A stretch of 39,299 nucleotides of DNA from Streptomyces aurantiacus JA 4570 (GTDB lineage Bacteria > Actinomycetota > Actinomycetes > Streptomycetales > Streptomycetaceae). The stretch spans positions 1-39,299 of the forward strand of contig NZ_AOPZ01000036.1 in the NCBI RefSeq assembly GCF_000414115.1. The letters run 5' to 3'. The notes under the pieces were generated by a model. It was given only the letters and a program-made list of their open reading frames with translations, did not search any database and had not been told where the DNA came from. Position numbers and translations under genes: made by a program. Below, piece by piece: positions 18,129 through 26,476 of the stretch; the first letter of the stretch is position 1, and every line of letters starts with the position of its first letter.

Positions 18129-19418
18129 TCAGGCGTTACGTCGATTTCGCACGAGCGCGAAGGCTGCGCCGCCGATGGCCACTACTGCGGCAGCGGCGCC
18201 GACGGCGATCCACAACTGGTGGTTGGCGTCATCGGACTTCGGGTTTGATACGGATGCTGCGGGCTTGTTGGCGGCGGAACCCTTCGGGGGGTGCGTCGAG
18301 GGCGCCGACGTCTCCTTCGAGGAAGCAGAGGGCGACGATCCCGAACCCGGGGCCTTCTCGTTGGTGAGGGGATCGACGTCCGGAGGGCCTGGGTTTCCCT
18401 TGCCCTTCAGCAGGTGCTGGGAAGGCCGAACCAGACCGTAGCCCAGATAGTCACTGGGCTCGTCCTTCGGCCAGCTGCGGCTCGCGGTGTCGATCAGGAC
18501 GCGGAGGACTTGGTTGGCCGTCCAGTCGGGGTGCTTGGACCAGATGAGGGCGGCGGAGGCGGAGGCGAGGGCGGAGGCCGCACTAGTGCCGCCTCCGCCA
18601 TCGCAGTACGAACGGAACGTCGCGTCGCACCACCGAGGAAGGCTCAATCCTGGTGCTGCCAAGTCCACGTACTTTCCGAACTCCGAGTACTTAGCAACCT
18701 TGCCGGACTTGTCGGCGGCGGAGACGCCTGTGACATTGGGGTACGCAGCTGGATAGTCGATGTAGTTCTTCTTCTGTGCATCATTTCCAACACTGGCGAA
18801 CATCAACTTGCCCTTTGAGGCGGCATACTTCACCGCCTCTGCCTCAGCTGGGTACATGAAGTCACCACCGATGGACATAGTGATGATCTGTGCCTCGCTG
18901 TCCGCAGCAGCTCGGATGGCTTCGGCACTGTCACTCTCGTTCTTGCCCTCGGCGCTTCGCAGAGTGGTACGAAAGGAAACGACTTCGGCTCCGGGTGCCA
19001 AACCCCTGAGGCCCCCTCCCCGACCGGAACCCACGATCAGCTCCGCCATCGTGGTTCCATGGCCGTCGTAATCGTCCAAGGCTCCGCCCCGCAAGCCGGT
19101 CACGTCCTTACCAGCATGCACTCGGTCTTTGAGAGACGGCGTTACCGAAACTCCGCTATCGACGACCGCGACCTTGACACCCTCGCCGGTGCTGACTTCC
19201 CACAGCTCATCGGCACCCATTGCGTCCAAGTACCACTGCTTCGACCGGACGTTGTCGGCTGCCGCACTCGGTGCTAGCCCCAAGGCCATCAGGGCGAAAA
19301 CGCTGACCGTCGCGCTCGCAGAAGCGCCCCGTCGCCACGCACCCCCCCGAAGCGGCACAGCACCTTTGCCGTGTCGGCCAGCTCCTGTCTCCACGTCCTG
19401 CACGCCTTCACTCACCAC
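18129..19418 (-). CDS. Mycosin-like membrane-anchored subtilisin protease (first copy)
   Basis: A 429-aa S8 serine protease. It has a signal sequence ending near residue 54 (FALMALGLAPSAAA), catalytic D87 (VAVVDSG), H120 (DGHGTT), oxyanion N212 (ASVGND) and nucleophile S279 (GGGGTSAAS), then a Ser/Pro/Lys-rich linker and one C-terminal helix with a basic tail (FALVRNRRNA). This is the mycosin layout, with the catalytic domain outside the membrane. The usual GTSxAAP context is altered to GTSAASA, so it is divergent but should be active. The GTG start at 19418 overlaps the stop of the upstream gene by 1 bp; the next codon is also GTG, and a later GTG (residue 21) is an alternative. A line counted by hand near 18,660 is about 55% GC, well below the neighbours. 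Confidence 0.92.
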   Translation of the reverse strand: MVSEGVQDVETGAGRHGKGAVPLRGGAWRRGASASATVSVFALMALGLAPSAAADNVRSKQWYLDAMGADELWEVSTGEGVKVAVVDSGVSVTPSLKDRVHAGKDVTGLRGGALDDYDGHGTTMAELIVGSGRGGGLRGLAPGAEVVSFRTTLRSAEGKNESDSAEAIRAAADSEAQIITMSIGGDFMYPAEAEAVKYAASKGKLMFASVGNDAQKKNYIDYPAAYPNVTGVSAADKSGKVAKYSEFGKYVDLAAPGLSLPRWCDATFRSYCDGGGGTSAASALASASAALIWSKHPDWTANQVLRVLIDTASRSWPKDEPSDYLGYGLVRPSQHLLKGKGNPGPPDVDPLTNEKAPGSGSSPSASSKETSAPSTHPPKGSAANKPAASVSNPKSDDANHQLWIAVGAAAAVVAIGGAAFALVRNRRNA

Positions 19419-20986
19419 TAACTGATAACTGGCGGCACGTGCCGCCGTTCGCCGGGCAGATGTGTCTCTTCGTCCTCGACCAGATAGTCAGGCCGTTGCG
19501 AGATCTCACCCTCTTGCTGTTCAGAGCGTCGACGATTGCCCACGGGACCGCGTACCAGGCCCGTGCCCCCCGCAGTGAATCCGCTCCTGCGGGCGCCGGC
19601 CACAGACGTTCGCTCCTTCGGGGTGCCGACCACACCATCAGGGTTGCTGGCGGGCGGAGGCACCTGCCCCCTCCCGGCCGTGCCTTGGGGCACGGCTCCC
19701 ATGACTCCGCGCTGCCCTACAGGGCCTGCCCCTGCTCGTGCCTGTCCAAAGCCTTCCGTCGGCCGCCCGCCTACGACGCCGTTGGCGCGCGGTGCGCCTG
19801 TGACGCCCTGAACTCCCGGCCGGTTGGTCGGCACGTTGCCTGGCTGCGGTGTTCCGCCAGTGATACCGCGACCTACGGGTGGCTGCACGGGCGCTGTCGG
19901 ACCACTGACGCCTCTTCCGTCTGCTGTCGGCACACGCCCCACCGGTCCTGAAAGGGCACGCCCCGGCCCTTCAGGTACCCTCCCGGGGCCTCCCGTACTG
20001 ATTCGTCCAGGCGCAGGCTTCGCGGGCGACGTAGGCTTCACGTCCCCGCCATGACCAGACGCAGGCGGGGTAGGACCCGTAGCCGGGAAAGGCGCAGGCC
20101 CGACGACCGGCGGCGGTCCCCCCAAGCCCGTGGGGCCAGGAGACGGGGGCGGCGCACCTGGACCCGGATTACTGGTCGGAGGGGGTAGCGTGCCGACACT
20201 GTCAATTACCGTGCGGTCAAAGGTCGTACGGTCAGGGACCGTGCCAATAGGACGGTCAGGGACCGTACCGGCGGGCAGGTCTGGAGACGGGACGGGACCG
20301 GATCCTTCATTGCGCGGCTGCTCGGAACCGCCTGCTCCCTCGGGGCCTGACGTCGCAAAGCCCGCAGGAGGCTGAACCCCGGCCGCAGTGTCACCGGCGG
20401 AGGTAGCAGGAGGTACAGCACTCCCCGGCTCACCAGGGCCGCGACGTACCCGGTCCGGCCTCGGCACCCCCACATCCGGCATAGCCGAAAACGAAGGCGG
20501 CTCCTGCCCCGCCATCTCGTGCTGCGAGACCCGGTAGAACGACGCCAGCCGGTTCATCTGGTTGATCGCCTCTTGCCGGTGCTTCTCTGCCCGGACGGCG
20601 GCCTCAAAGTCCGCGTTGCCGTCCACCCTTTTGGGTGAGGGAATGTCGTCCACGGCCTTCGGGTCGGTGCGCGTGTCCCGCGGCGGCATCGAACTTCGTA
20701 CGGAAGCCAACCCCGCGCCGGCCGAGGCGATCTGGACGCCTGCGGCGTCGGCGAAGTCGGAAAGCTTGTGCGTGTCCTTGACGAGGTTCTTGCCCCACTT
20801 GCGGAACGCCCGCCCGGCCTCGCCTTCCCAGTCCACCCGGTCGATGTGGTCGCCCAGCTCCCTGGCCGCCGCGGCGATCGCGTCGCGCGCCTTCTGGAGC
20901 GCCTCCCCCGCGCTCTCCAGATCGGCCGGATTCGCCTGCTCGACCAGATCGATCATGTCGTTGAGCCGGTGCTCTTCGAAGCTCAC
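19418..20986 (-). CDS. WXG-domain protein with long Pro/Gly tail and terminal YxxxD motif
   Basis: A 522-aa protein. Residues 1-130 form a helical WXG100-like head with W-E-G at 53-55. Residues about 150-490 are low-complexity, rich in Pro and Gly (for example GRGITGGTPQPGNVPTNRPG). The end carries RPDYLVEDEE (498-507), in which Y501xxxD505 fits the type VII export signal; I recall this RPDYLVEDEE-type ending from many Streptomyces WXG proteins. It is a probable secreted substrate. The stop overlaps the start of the mycosin gene, suggesting coupled expression and possibly processing by that protease. The start GTG at 20986 (MSFEEHRL) has GGTGG upstream; GTG at 20995 is the alternative and would overlap the preceding gene. 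Confidence 0.85.
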   Translation of the reverse strand: MSFEEHRLNDMIDLVEQANPADLESAGEALQKARDAIAAAARELGDHIDRVDWEGEAGRAFRKWGKNLVKDTHKLSDFADAAGVQIASAGAGLASVRSSMPPRDTRTDPKAVDDIPSPKRVDGNADFEAAVRAEKHRQEAINQMNRLASFYRVSQHEMAGQEPPSFSAMPDVGVPRPDRVRRGPGEPGSAVPPATSAGDTAAGVQPPAGFATSGPEGAGGSEQPRNEGSGPVPSPDLPAGTVPDRPIGTVPDRTTFDRTVIDSVGTLPPPTSNPGPGAPPPSPGPTGLGGPPPVVGPAPFPATGPTPPASGHGGDVKPTSPAKPAPGRISTGGPGRVPEGPGRALSGPVGRVPTADGRGVSGPTAPVQPPVGRGITGGTPQPGNVPTNRPGVQGVTGAPRANGVVGGRPTEGFGQARAGAGPVGQRGVMGAVPQGTAGRGQVPPPASNPDGVVGTPKERTSVAGARRSGFTAGGTGLVRGPVGNRRRSEQQEGEISQRPDYLVEDEETHLPGERRHVPPVIS

Positions 20987-20988
20987 AG

Positions 20989-21441
20989 CTACCACCCATA
21001 CTCGGACTTGTCGCTGCCATGGCCGCCTCGCCTGTCAGGCTCACCGAGCCGCTGACGCCCGACCGGCTCCTGGTCCCGGTGAATCGAGGTCTGGATCGCC
21101 CAAAACCGCTGCCGCAACTCGTCCTCAAGATTGTCGAAGCCGACGTCCGCGCCGTGCACCGCGATCCCCATGGCCTCGATCTGGTCACCGAGCATCTTCG
21201 ACAGGGAGGTGAGCCGCTCGTGCACCTGGTCGTACTGCGAGTAGAGGCCGTCGGCCTCAGGGAACGGGGCCGCCTCGCCGCTGAAGGAGGCGCGGGCGAT
21301 CTTCTGGTCGCGGACCTTGGACGTACCGCCGTCCGATCCCTCGAACTCGGCGAGGAGCGTGTCGATGCGCCGCCGGAACTTCTTCAGCGCCTCTAACCCG
21401 CGCTTGAGATCCGCGCCCGCCGACGGCGGCGCGGAACTCAT
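20989..21441 (-). CDS. Helical ESX-associated protein, unknown function
   Basis: A 150-aa protein, mostly predicted helix in the first 120 residues (LKRGLEALKKFRRRIDTLLAEFEGS..., YDQVHERLTSLSKMLGDQIEAMGIAVHGA), then a polar tail rich in Arg, Gly and Asp. The size and helical make-up recall EspC/WXG-type chaperones or substrates, but there is no WXG motif. The start is ATG at 21441, with GAGGA 7 nt upstream; the longer frame to 21471 is not needed. It is first in the minus-strand group leading through the WXG-tail protein and the mycosin to esxBA, and the next gene begins within a few bases of its stop. The close packing suggests that it partners the WXG-tail protein. Confidence 0.8.
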   Translation of the reverse strand: MSSAPPSAGADLKRGLEALKKFRRRIDTLLAEFEGSDGGTSKVRDQKIARASFSGEAAPFPEADGLYSQYDQVHERLTSLSKMLGDQIEAMGIAVHGADVGFDNLEDELRQRFWAIQTSIHRDQEPVGRQRLGEPDRRGGHGSDKSEYGW

Positions 21442-21545
21442 GTATCCATCCTCACGCACGATGCCCCCCACCGTTCCCCGTCGAGCTCACCGCGCGACCG
21501 TGTCGGGGGCGTGACGACCCGCCACTCGCGTATCGCGCGTTCGTC

Positions 21546-21574
21546 ACTCTAGCCACACTCAGAGTCACGTCCAA
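21546..21574 (-). promoter_or_regulatory. Good vegetative promoter for the esx-mycosin operon
   Basis: On the minus strand TTGGAC (21569-21574), a 17-bp spacer and TAGAGT (21546-21551) make a near-consensus promoter. It would start transcription near 21,540, about 100 nt before the 150-aa gene. The rest of the 356-bp divergent interval (21442-21797) holds no gene; no clear promoter for the plus-strand genes was recognised there. Confidence 0.6.
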
Positions 21575-21797
21575 CTGAGCTTTGCGCCACAGCAGTTGCA
21601 AACTGGCCATGAGGGAAAATCGGATGATCACGCTCCATTCGCACACACGTATCGAGCGCAGCGCTGAGAGGTGCGGCCCATCCGAGAAGACGGTGAGAAT
21701 GAGTCAAACCAGCGCCACCACGGGCGTGTTGCTACGTTGAGCAGCAAAGCTGTCAGCCGTTGGAAGCAACCGGTATGTACGGGAGAGGCGCGCGATC

Positions 21798-22313
21798 GTG
21801 GCGTGGGAAGAGTGGGAGCACCTCAAGGCGCAGGCGGCGGATCGGCAGTCAACGCGCATGCAACTCAACCAGGTTGAACCCGGGATGGGAGGCGGCCCCG
21901 GAACCACGCCCTCGGCGTACGGAGAGCTGAAGGTTTCCCAGGCCGAGCTGGCGAAGATCGGAGAGCACGCCTCCGGGCTCTTCGACCGGCTGAGCGACAA
22001 GGCGCGTGTCTCGATCCCCAGCAGCCGCAAGGCCGCGGGCGACCTGACGCAGCAGGGCTTCGCGCTCGGGAGTGGGCTCCAGCACGTCGCGAAACGCTGG
22101 GAGGAGCAGCTCAACTCGCTCCGGGACGCATGCGCTCACATCTCGAACCACATGCGCGTCACGAAGAAGCTGCACCAGGACGACGAGGACTACATCCGTC
22201 GGCAGTTGAGCCGCATCGACGTCCTTGACGCCGGCTTCGACGAACGGGGCGGCAAGCCCGGCGAGAAGAACCCCGTATACCTGCCGCCGCCGAGCGAGAA
22301 GAAGGACGACTGA
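21798..22313 (+). CDS. Helical ESX-associated partner protein
   Basis: A 171-aa protein with a long helical region (about 44-145: VSQAELAKIGEHASGLFDRLSDKAR..., QHVAKRWEEQLNSLRDACAHISNHM) and a polar Pro/Lys/Asp tail. The layout is that of EspC-like or WXG-related small partners, with a W-E-E at the turn in place of W-x-G. The start is GTG at 21798, with GGGAGAGG upstream. Its stop overlaps the ATG of the 750-aa gene (TGATG), so the two are translationally coupled, as expected for a small helical partner that delivers a large WXG-headed substrate. Function beyond this is inference. Confidence 0.82.
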   Translation: MAWEEWEHLKAQAADRQSTRMQLNQVEPGMGGGPGTTPSAYGELKVSQAELAKIGEHASGLFDRLSDKARVSIPSSRKAAGDLTQQGFALGSGLQHVAKRWEEQLNSLRDACAHISNHMRVTKKLHQDDEDYIRRQLSRIDVLDAGFDERGGKPGEKNPVYLPPPSEKKDD

Positions 22314-24565
22314 TGGATCTCGACGCGCTCCGATTCGCCAACTTCAAGGCGCTGGACGATGCCGTCGACGACTGGTCGACCTTGGTGGACAGCCTGGACG
22401 GGTTGAAGAGGGATGCCGACGACGGCCTTCGAGGCGCCGCCGGCAGGGCGAACTGGGCGGGCGTCAACGCCACCGTCTCGAAGGAGTTCATCGGCAAGAC
22501 CGCCGGAGAGTTCCAGGACGCTCACACGCAGGCCAAGTCCATCCACCGGATTCTGTCGGACACCCGGGACGAGCTGAAGCGCTTCCATCGTCGGCTCAAC
22601 GACGCCGTCGAGCGTGCCCTGAAGAAGAATCTGACGGTCACCCCCACGGGTGACGGGGGCTTCACCGTACGGATGAACATCCACCCCGATCGGGCGGGGA
22701 AGGGAACCGACCTTCCCGACCACGGCGAGGGCGACGTGACCGCGCTGCGTGACGAGATCCAGCGGATCCTCGATGACGCCACCGAGAGCGACACGTCGGC
22801 CGGCAAGGTCCTCAAGGCGATCGCCGATCAGAGCACGTACGGCTTCTCCGGGGCGAAGTACAAGGACCGGGACAGTGCGGTCGCCGCCGTGGAGAGGGCG
22901 GACGAACTGTCGAAGCTGGCCAAGAAGGATCCGCAGGATCTGTCCCTCCGAGAGTTCGACATGTTGTACGGCGGGTTGAAGAAGTACGCCAGCGATCCCC
23001 TGTTCGCAGAGCGCTTTGCCACGAAGCTCGGAGCGAAGGGGACGCTGGAGTTCTGGGCCGGCGTCAATGAACCCGGCGTCATCCCGGACTTGAACGACCG
23101 ACGTCATTACAAGTTTGACGACCTGCAGAAGTATCTGAGCCTTACTCTCGCGTCGGCCACGCAGAGTGATTCCGCGGGGATGGTCGACTGGACGCGTCAG
23201 ATGGTGGATCAGGGTGGCCAGCCCGTACGCACCGGCAACGGTGTCCCGTTCGGGTTCCAGGTGATGAGCAACCTCATGCGCTGGGGCAACTACGACGACA
23301 GCTTCCTGAACAGCTACGGCACCGCACTCATGGAGACCGAGAAGCGATTTACCGACAACGGCGAGCGCGGAGCGTGGCAGAGCACCCCCAACTCGCCGTA
23401 CCTCAACCGAACCGGCAGCGACACGGGCTCGGACCCCATGACGGGATTCCTGAAAGGCTTGTCGAACAGCCCTGGCGCGGCAACGGCTTTTCTCAACGAC
23501 ACGTTCACGTCGAAAGGGAACGGAGAGAAGTCGGATGTCTCGAACTTTCAGTACCTCTTCGAAAAGCGGGACTGGCCTGAGGAGGAAAATGCCGACGGCG
23601 AGTCCAGCAACACCGGGCGGAACAACCTGGCGCTGGCGCTTGAAGCGGGCACGACCGGGCATCCAGCGGGCGAACTTCCCACGGCCGACACGCCGCCCCA
23701 CACGGCAGAACAGGCCAGGCTCATGGAGAGCGTCGTCTCCTCGGTCTCCCAGAACAACACGCTCCTCACCGAGCATCCCTACATGGCAGACAGCTTCGGG
23801 CAGATGGCTTCCGAGTACCTGCACGACATGAACCGTTCCATGACGAATGATTCGGACGGGGATACGGACCGGCTCTTCCCGATCGTCGGCGAACCGGCGG
23901 ACTTCCAGCATCGCGACGTGACCCGTTTCCTCTTCACCGTGGGCCAGCACCCCGAGGGCTACGCGGCAGTGGAAGTGGGCCAGAAGTCGTACATGGCACA
24001 ACTGATGGCCTATCACCTCGACCCTGACCTCCCAGCGGATCAGCGCTATGCGCAGGATCCGCAGTTCGTGGTCGAGAACGTGGCCAATGGGTCCGGCGAA
24101 GTGGCCGGGACCCTTGCACAGGGGCGGGCAGAGGCGGTCGCGGGGGAAGCCGCGGAGAAGGACAAGGCTTATGAGGAGTCCGTGGCCCGGTGGAAGGACG
24201 GGATCTCAGGCGGCATCGGGACGGGCATTGGCGTGGGTACCTCCTACATCGCCAGCCCGGTTGGCGGGGCTGTAGTCGGCGGGGTGGCCGAGACGGTTAC
24301 CAGCGCAGTCCTTGAGGATCTGTTCAAGAACGCCGAAGGAAAAGCCAAGGGGGCTGCCGGGCTCATCATGGGCGAGCAGTGGGATTCAGGAATGGAGGAG
24401 AATAACACGTACACCAAGAGGGCCGCAGAACTCGCAGCCGAGAAACATCACCGGGGCGACCTTCCCGATGTTGGCGAGTGGGCGCGCACGGCGACAGAAC
24501 GCGCATTCAAGCTGTCGGAGTCAAGCGTAAATGGCATGGCACCGGACTTGAAAACGGACATCTAG
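22313..24565 (+). CDS. Large WXG-headed protein, candidate ESX effector
   Basis: A 750-aa protein. The N-terminal about 105 residues are helical with W-A-G at 48-50 and resemble the conserved head of a large Streptomyces family (I believe DUF6571), here MDLDALRFANF...ANWAGVNATVSKEF. The middle is soluble and mixed. Residues about 630-668 (GISGGIGTGIGVGTSYIASP, VGGAVVGGVAET) are a glycine-zipper-like segment able to enter membranes, followed by a charged tail. There is no signal peptide, consistent with type VII export. The layout resembles LXG/WXG polymorphic toxins: delivery head, long middle, active C-terminus. GC is locally low (a line near 23,520 is about 53%). The toxin role is inference; a structural or developmental surface protein is the alternative. 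Confidence 0.85.
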   Translation: MDLDALRFANFKALDDAVDDWSTLVDSLDGLKRDADDGLRGAAGRANWAGVNATVSKEFIGKTAGEFQDAHTQAKSIHRILSDTRDELKRFHRRLNDAVERALKKNLTVTPTGDGGFTVRMNIHPDRAGKGTDLPDHGEGDVTALRDEIQRILDDATESDTSAGKVLKAIADQSTYGFSGAKYKDRDSAVAAVERADELSKLAKKDPQDLSLREFDMLYGGLKKYASDPLFAERFATKLGAKGTLEFWAGVNEPGVIPDLNDRRHYKFDDLQKYLSLTLASATQSDSAGMVDWTRQMVDQGGQPVRTGNGVPFGFQVMSNLMRWGNYDDSFLNSYGTALMETEKRFTDNGERGAWQSTPNSPYLNRTGSDTGSDPMTGFLKGLSNSPGAATAFLNDTFTSKGNGEKSDVSNFQYLFEKRDWPEEENADGESSNTGRNNLALALEAGTTGHPAGELPTADTPPHTAEQARLMESVVSSVSQNNTLLTEHPYMADSFGQMASEYLHDMNRSMTNDSDGDTDRLFPIVGEPADFQHRDVTRFLFTVGQHPEGYAAVEVGQKSYMAQLMAYHLDPDLPADQRYAQDPQFVVENVANGSGEVAGTLAQGRAEAVAGEAAEKDKAYEESVARWKDGISGGIGTGIGVGTSYIASPVGGAVVGGVAETVTSAVLEDLFKNAEGKAKGAAGLIMGEQWDSGMEENNTYTKRAAELAAEKHHRGDLPDVGEWARTATERAFKLSESSVNGMAPDLKTDI

Positions 24566-24597
24566 AACAGACACCCACACGGAGAGGCTTTCACCTC

Positions 24598-25173
24598 TTG
24601 AGGCCGCGCTATGATCAGGCTGAATCACCAGGCCATTTCAAGACGTTCGCGCTTTGCACGACATCCATCGCCCTGGCGGTCACGCTTGCAGGATGCTCAA
24701 AGGAGCAGGGCGGAGAAGAACGAAACTACGCCAGTCCGAACTCCCTATGCGGCGTTCCAGTGAAATCCAGCCTGATTTCCCCCTTCCTGCCGTCGGGAGA
24801 CCGCGTGTCTACCAAGCAGACTTTCCCTGACGGAGGAACTGAACAATGCACCTTGACTGTAGACAAAGACAAGGTGGCGGTAATCGCCAAGCAGAAATGG
24901 TGGCCGGAAGGAGACAGCCTCCTTAATGTAGCACCCTCTTCTGTATGGCGGAAGTCCCGTCACACTGTCGAGGGGGACAACTTTCTGTACTCAGGCATTG
25001 GTGCAGTCGGCAAGACTAAGGACTGCGCCGACCCAGCACACCCAGATCAGCGTTTGTTCACCATCATCCAGTCGTTCACACGCGACCGCGAAGACTCCCG
25101 CACCATGGGGAAACTCATCAAGGCATACACCAAACAAGTCGAGCAGTCGAAGGCTTGTCACCCCAAGCCGTAA
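24598..25173 (+). CDS. Lipoprotein of unknown function, candidate immunity partner
   Basis: A 191-aa lipoprotein. The signal sequence FALCTTSIALAVTLAGC ends in a clear lipobox (LAGC), followed by SKEQGGEERN. The mature part has four further cysteines (NSLCGVP, TEQCTLT, TKDCADP, KACHP), which could form two disulfides outside the cell. The start TTG at 24598 has GGAGAGG 10 nt upstream and lies 32 bp after the 750-aa gene; the open frame continues further upstream, inside that gene. Two lines counted by hand are 55-57% GC, clearly below neighbours. Position and location fit a protein protecting the outer membrane face from the upstream protein, but this is inference. Confidence 0.82.
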   Translation: MRPRYDQAESPGHFKTFALCTTSIALAVTLAGCSKEQGGEERNYASPNSLCGVPVKSSLISPFLPSGDRVSTKQTFPDGGTEQCTLTVDKDKVAVIAKQKWWPEGDSLLNVAPSSVWRKSRHTVEGDNFLYSGIGAVGKTKDCADPAHPDQRLFTIIQSFTRDREDSRTMGKLIKAYTKQVEQSKACHPKP

Positions 25174-25194
25174 AGGGGGCCGGCGCTCCCGTCC

Positions 25195-26457
25195 TCAACC
25201 GGCCTGCCGCCGCCTCCTCCGCCCATCCCGCAAAGTAACCCCCACCCCACCCAGCCCCACCACCACAACCACGGCGCCCACGGCCACGTACGTGGCGAGG
25301 CGGGCCGTTCGTTGTTCGGGGGTCTCGCCGATGTGGAGCTTCGCGGCGGTCGGGGCCTTGGCGCGGGGGACGCCCTCGTGGGGCGTCGGTCGCTCGATCG
25401 GGTGGTCGTCCTCCGTGAGGGCGCGGACGGGGTCGACCACGCCCCAGCCGACCAGGCGGTCGTGGCCGGGGATGGTGCGTTCGGCGGTCTGCTGGATCTG
25501 GGCGGTGATCTGGCGTGGCGTCCAGGAAGGGTGCTTGGACTTGATGAGGGCCGCGAGGCCGGCGACGTACGGGGCGGCGAAGCTGGTGCCGTTGTCTGAG
25601 CAGTGGCCGCCGAGGGGGACCGTCGAGATCATGTCCACTCCGGGGGCCGCCACGTCGACGAAGTCGCCGGACTGGGAGAAGGGCGCGCGTTCGTTGTTGC
25701 GGTCCGATGCCGCGACCGCGAGGACGCCCTCGTACGAAGCGGGGTACGTCGGCTTGACGTTGCCGCCCAGGCCGTCGTTGCCGGCGGAGGCGACGATCAC
25801 GCGTCCGCGCCTCAGTGCCCTGTTGACCGCCTGCTCAAGCTGCGGGGCGGGCTTCACCGCGTTCGCCGTGTCCTGCGAGATGTTGATGACGCCTGCGTCC
25901 GCCTCGACCGCGTAGTCGATGGCCTTCGCCAGGCCGTCCGTCGTCCCGTGGCCCTCGGCGTCGTTCTGCCGGATCGGGATGATCGTCGAGTCGGGTGCGA
26001 GGCCGACGAAGCCGGTGCCCTTGGCCGGGCGGGCCGCGATGATGCCCGCCACGCGTGTGCCGTGCCCGACGGTGTCCGTGGTGCCGTTCTCCTTGCCCCG
26101 CTTGACCTTGTTGCCGTTGTCGTCCTTGAGGCCCCGGGGGAGGAAGTTGCGGCCTCGGGACACCTGCACCGCGGGCTTGAGCTGCGGGTTCCTGATGTCC
26201 ACCCCCGTATCGATCACCGCCACGCGCACCCCCTTGCCGGTGGACTGGCGCCACAGTTCGTCGAGGAGCACGCGCTGGAGGGCCCAAGGGCGGCCCGCGT
26301 ACTTCGCCTTGGACGGGAACGTGCACTGGTCAGGGGACGACGGCTCGGCCGCCGCGGGGGTGACCGCCGCCGTCGAGGCGGTCACGGCCGCCGCGATCGT
26401 CAACGCGGTCATCCACGCCCGCGCGCACGGACGGCGGCCAGCGGACGCGTACGACAT
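25195..26457 (-). CDS. mycP: Mycosin (MycP), canonical ESX subtilisin protease
   Basis: A 420-aa protein with a signal sequence to about residue 37 (ALTIAAAVTASTAAVTPAAA), catalytic D83 (AVIDTGVDI), H132 (GHGTRVAG), oxyanion N227 (SAGND) and nucleophile S292 (NGTSFAAPYVAG), and a C-terminal helix followed by RRRRRQ. All landmarks are textbook MycP, which caps and stabilises the ESX membrane complex at its outer face. The start ATG at 26457 has AGGGG 7 nt upstream; the GTG at 26472 would include that site in the coding region. It lies 19 bp downstream of eccB on the same strand. This copy, and not the divergent one at 18129, probably belongs to the core machine. Confidence 0.95.
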   Translation of the reverse strand: MSYASAGRRPCARAWMTALTIAAAVTASTAAVTPAAAEPSSPDQCTFPSKAKYAGRPWALQRVLLDELWRQSTGKGVRVAVIDTGVDIRNPQLKPAVQVSRGRNFLPRGLKDDNGNKVKRGKENGTTDTVGHGTRVAGIIAARPAKGTGFVGLAPDSTIIPIRQNDAEGHGTTDGLAKAIDYAVEADAGVINISQDTANAVKPAPQLEQAVNRALRRGRVIVASAGNDGLGGNVKPTYPASYEGVLAVAASDRNNERAPFSQSGDFVDVAAPGVDMISTVPLGGHCSDNGTSFAAPYVAGLAALIKSKHPSWTPRQITAQIQQTAERTIPGHDRLVGWGVVDPVRALTEDDHPIERPTPHEGVPRAKAPTAAKLHIGETPEQRTARLATYVAVGAVVVVVGLGGVGVTLRDGRRRRRQAG

Positions 26458-26476
26458 CGTGGGACCCCTCACGCGC

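Noticed and set aside
18121..18134. GCCTGATCTCAGGC as an operator or terminator at the mycosin stop
   Set aside because: The arms are 6 bp with only 2 bases between, so no stable hairpin forms, and the stop codon lies within it; too weak to call.
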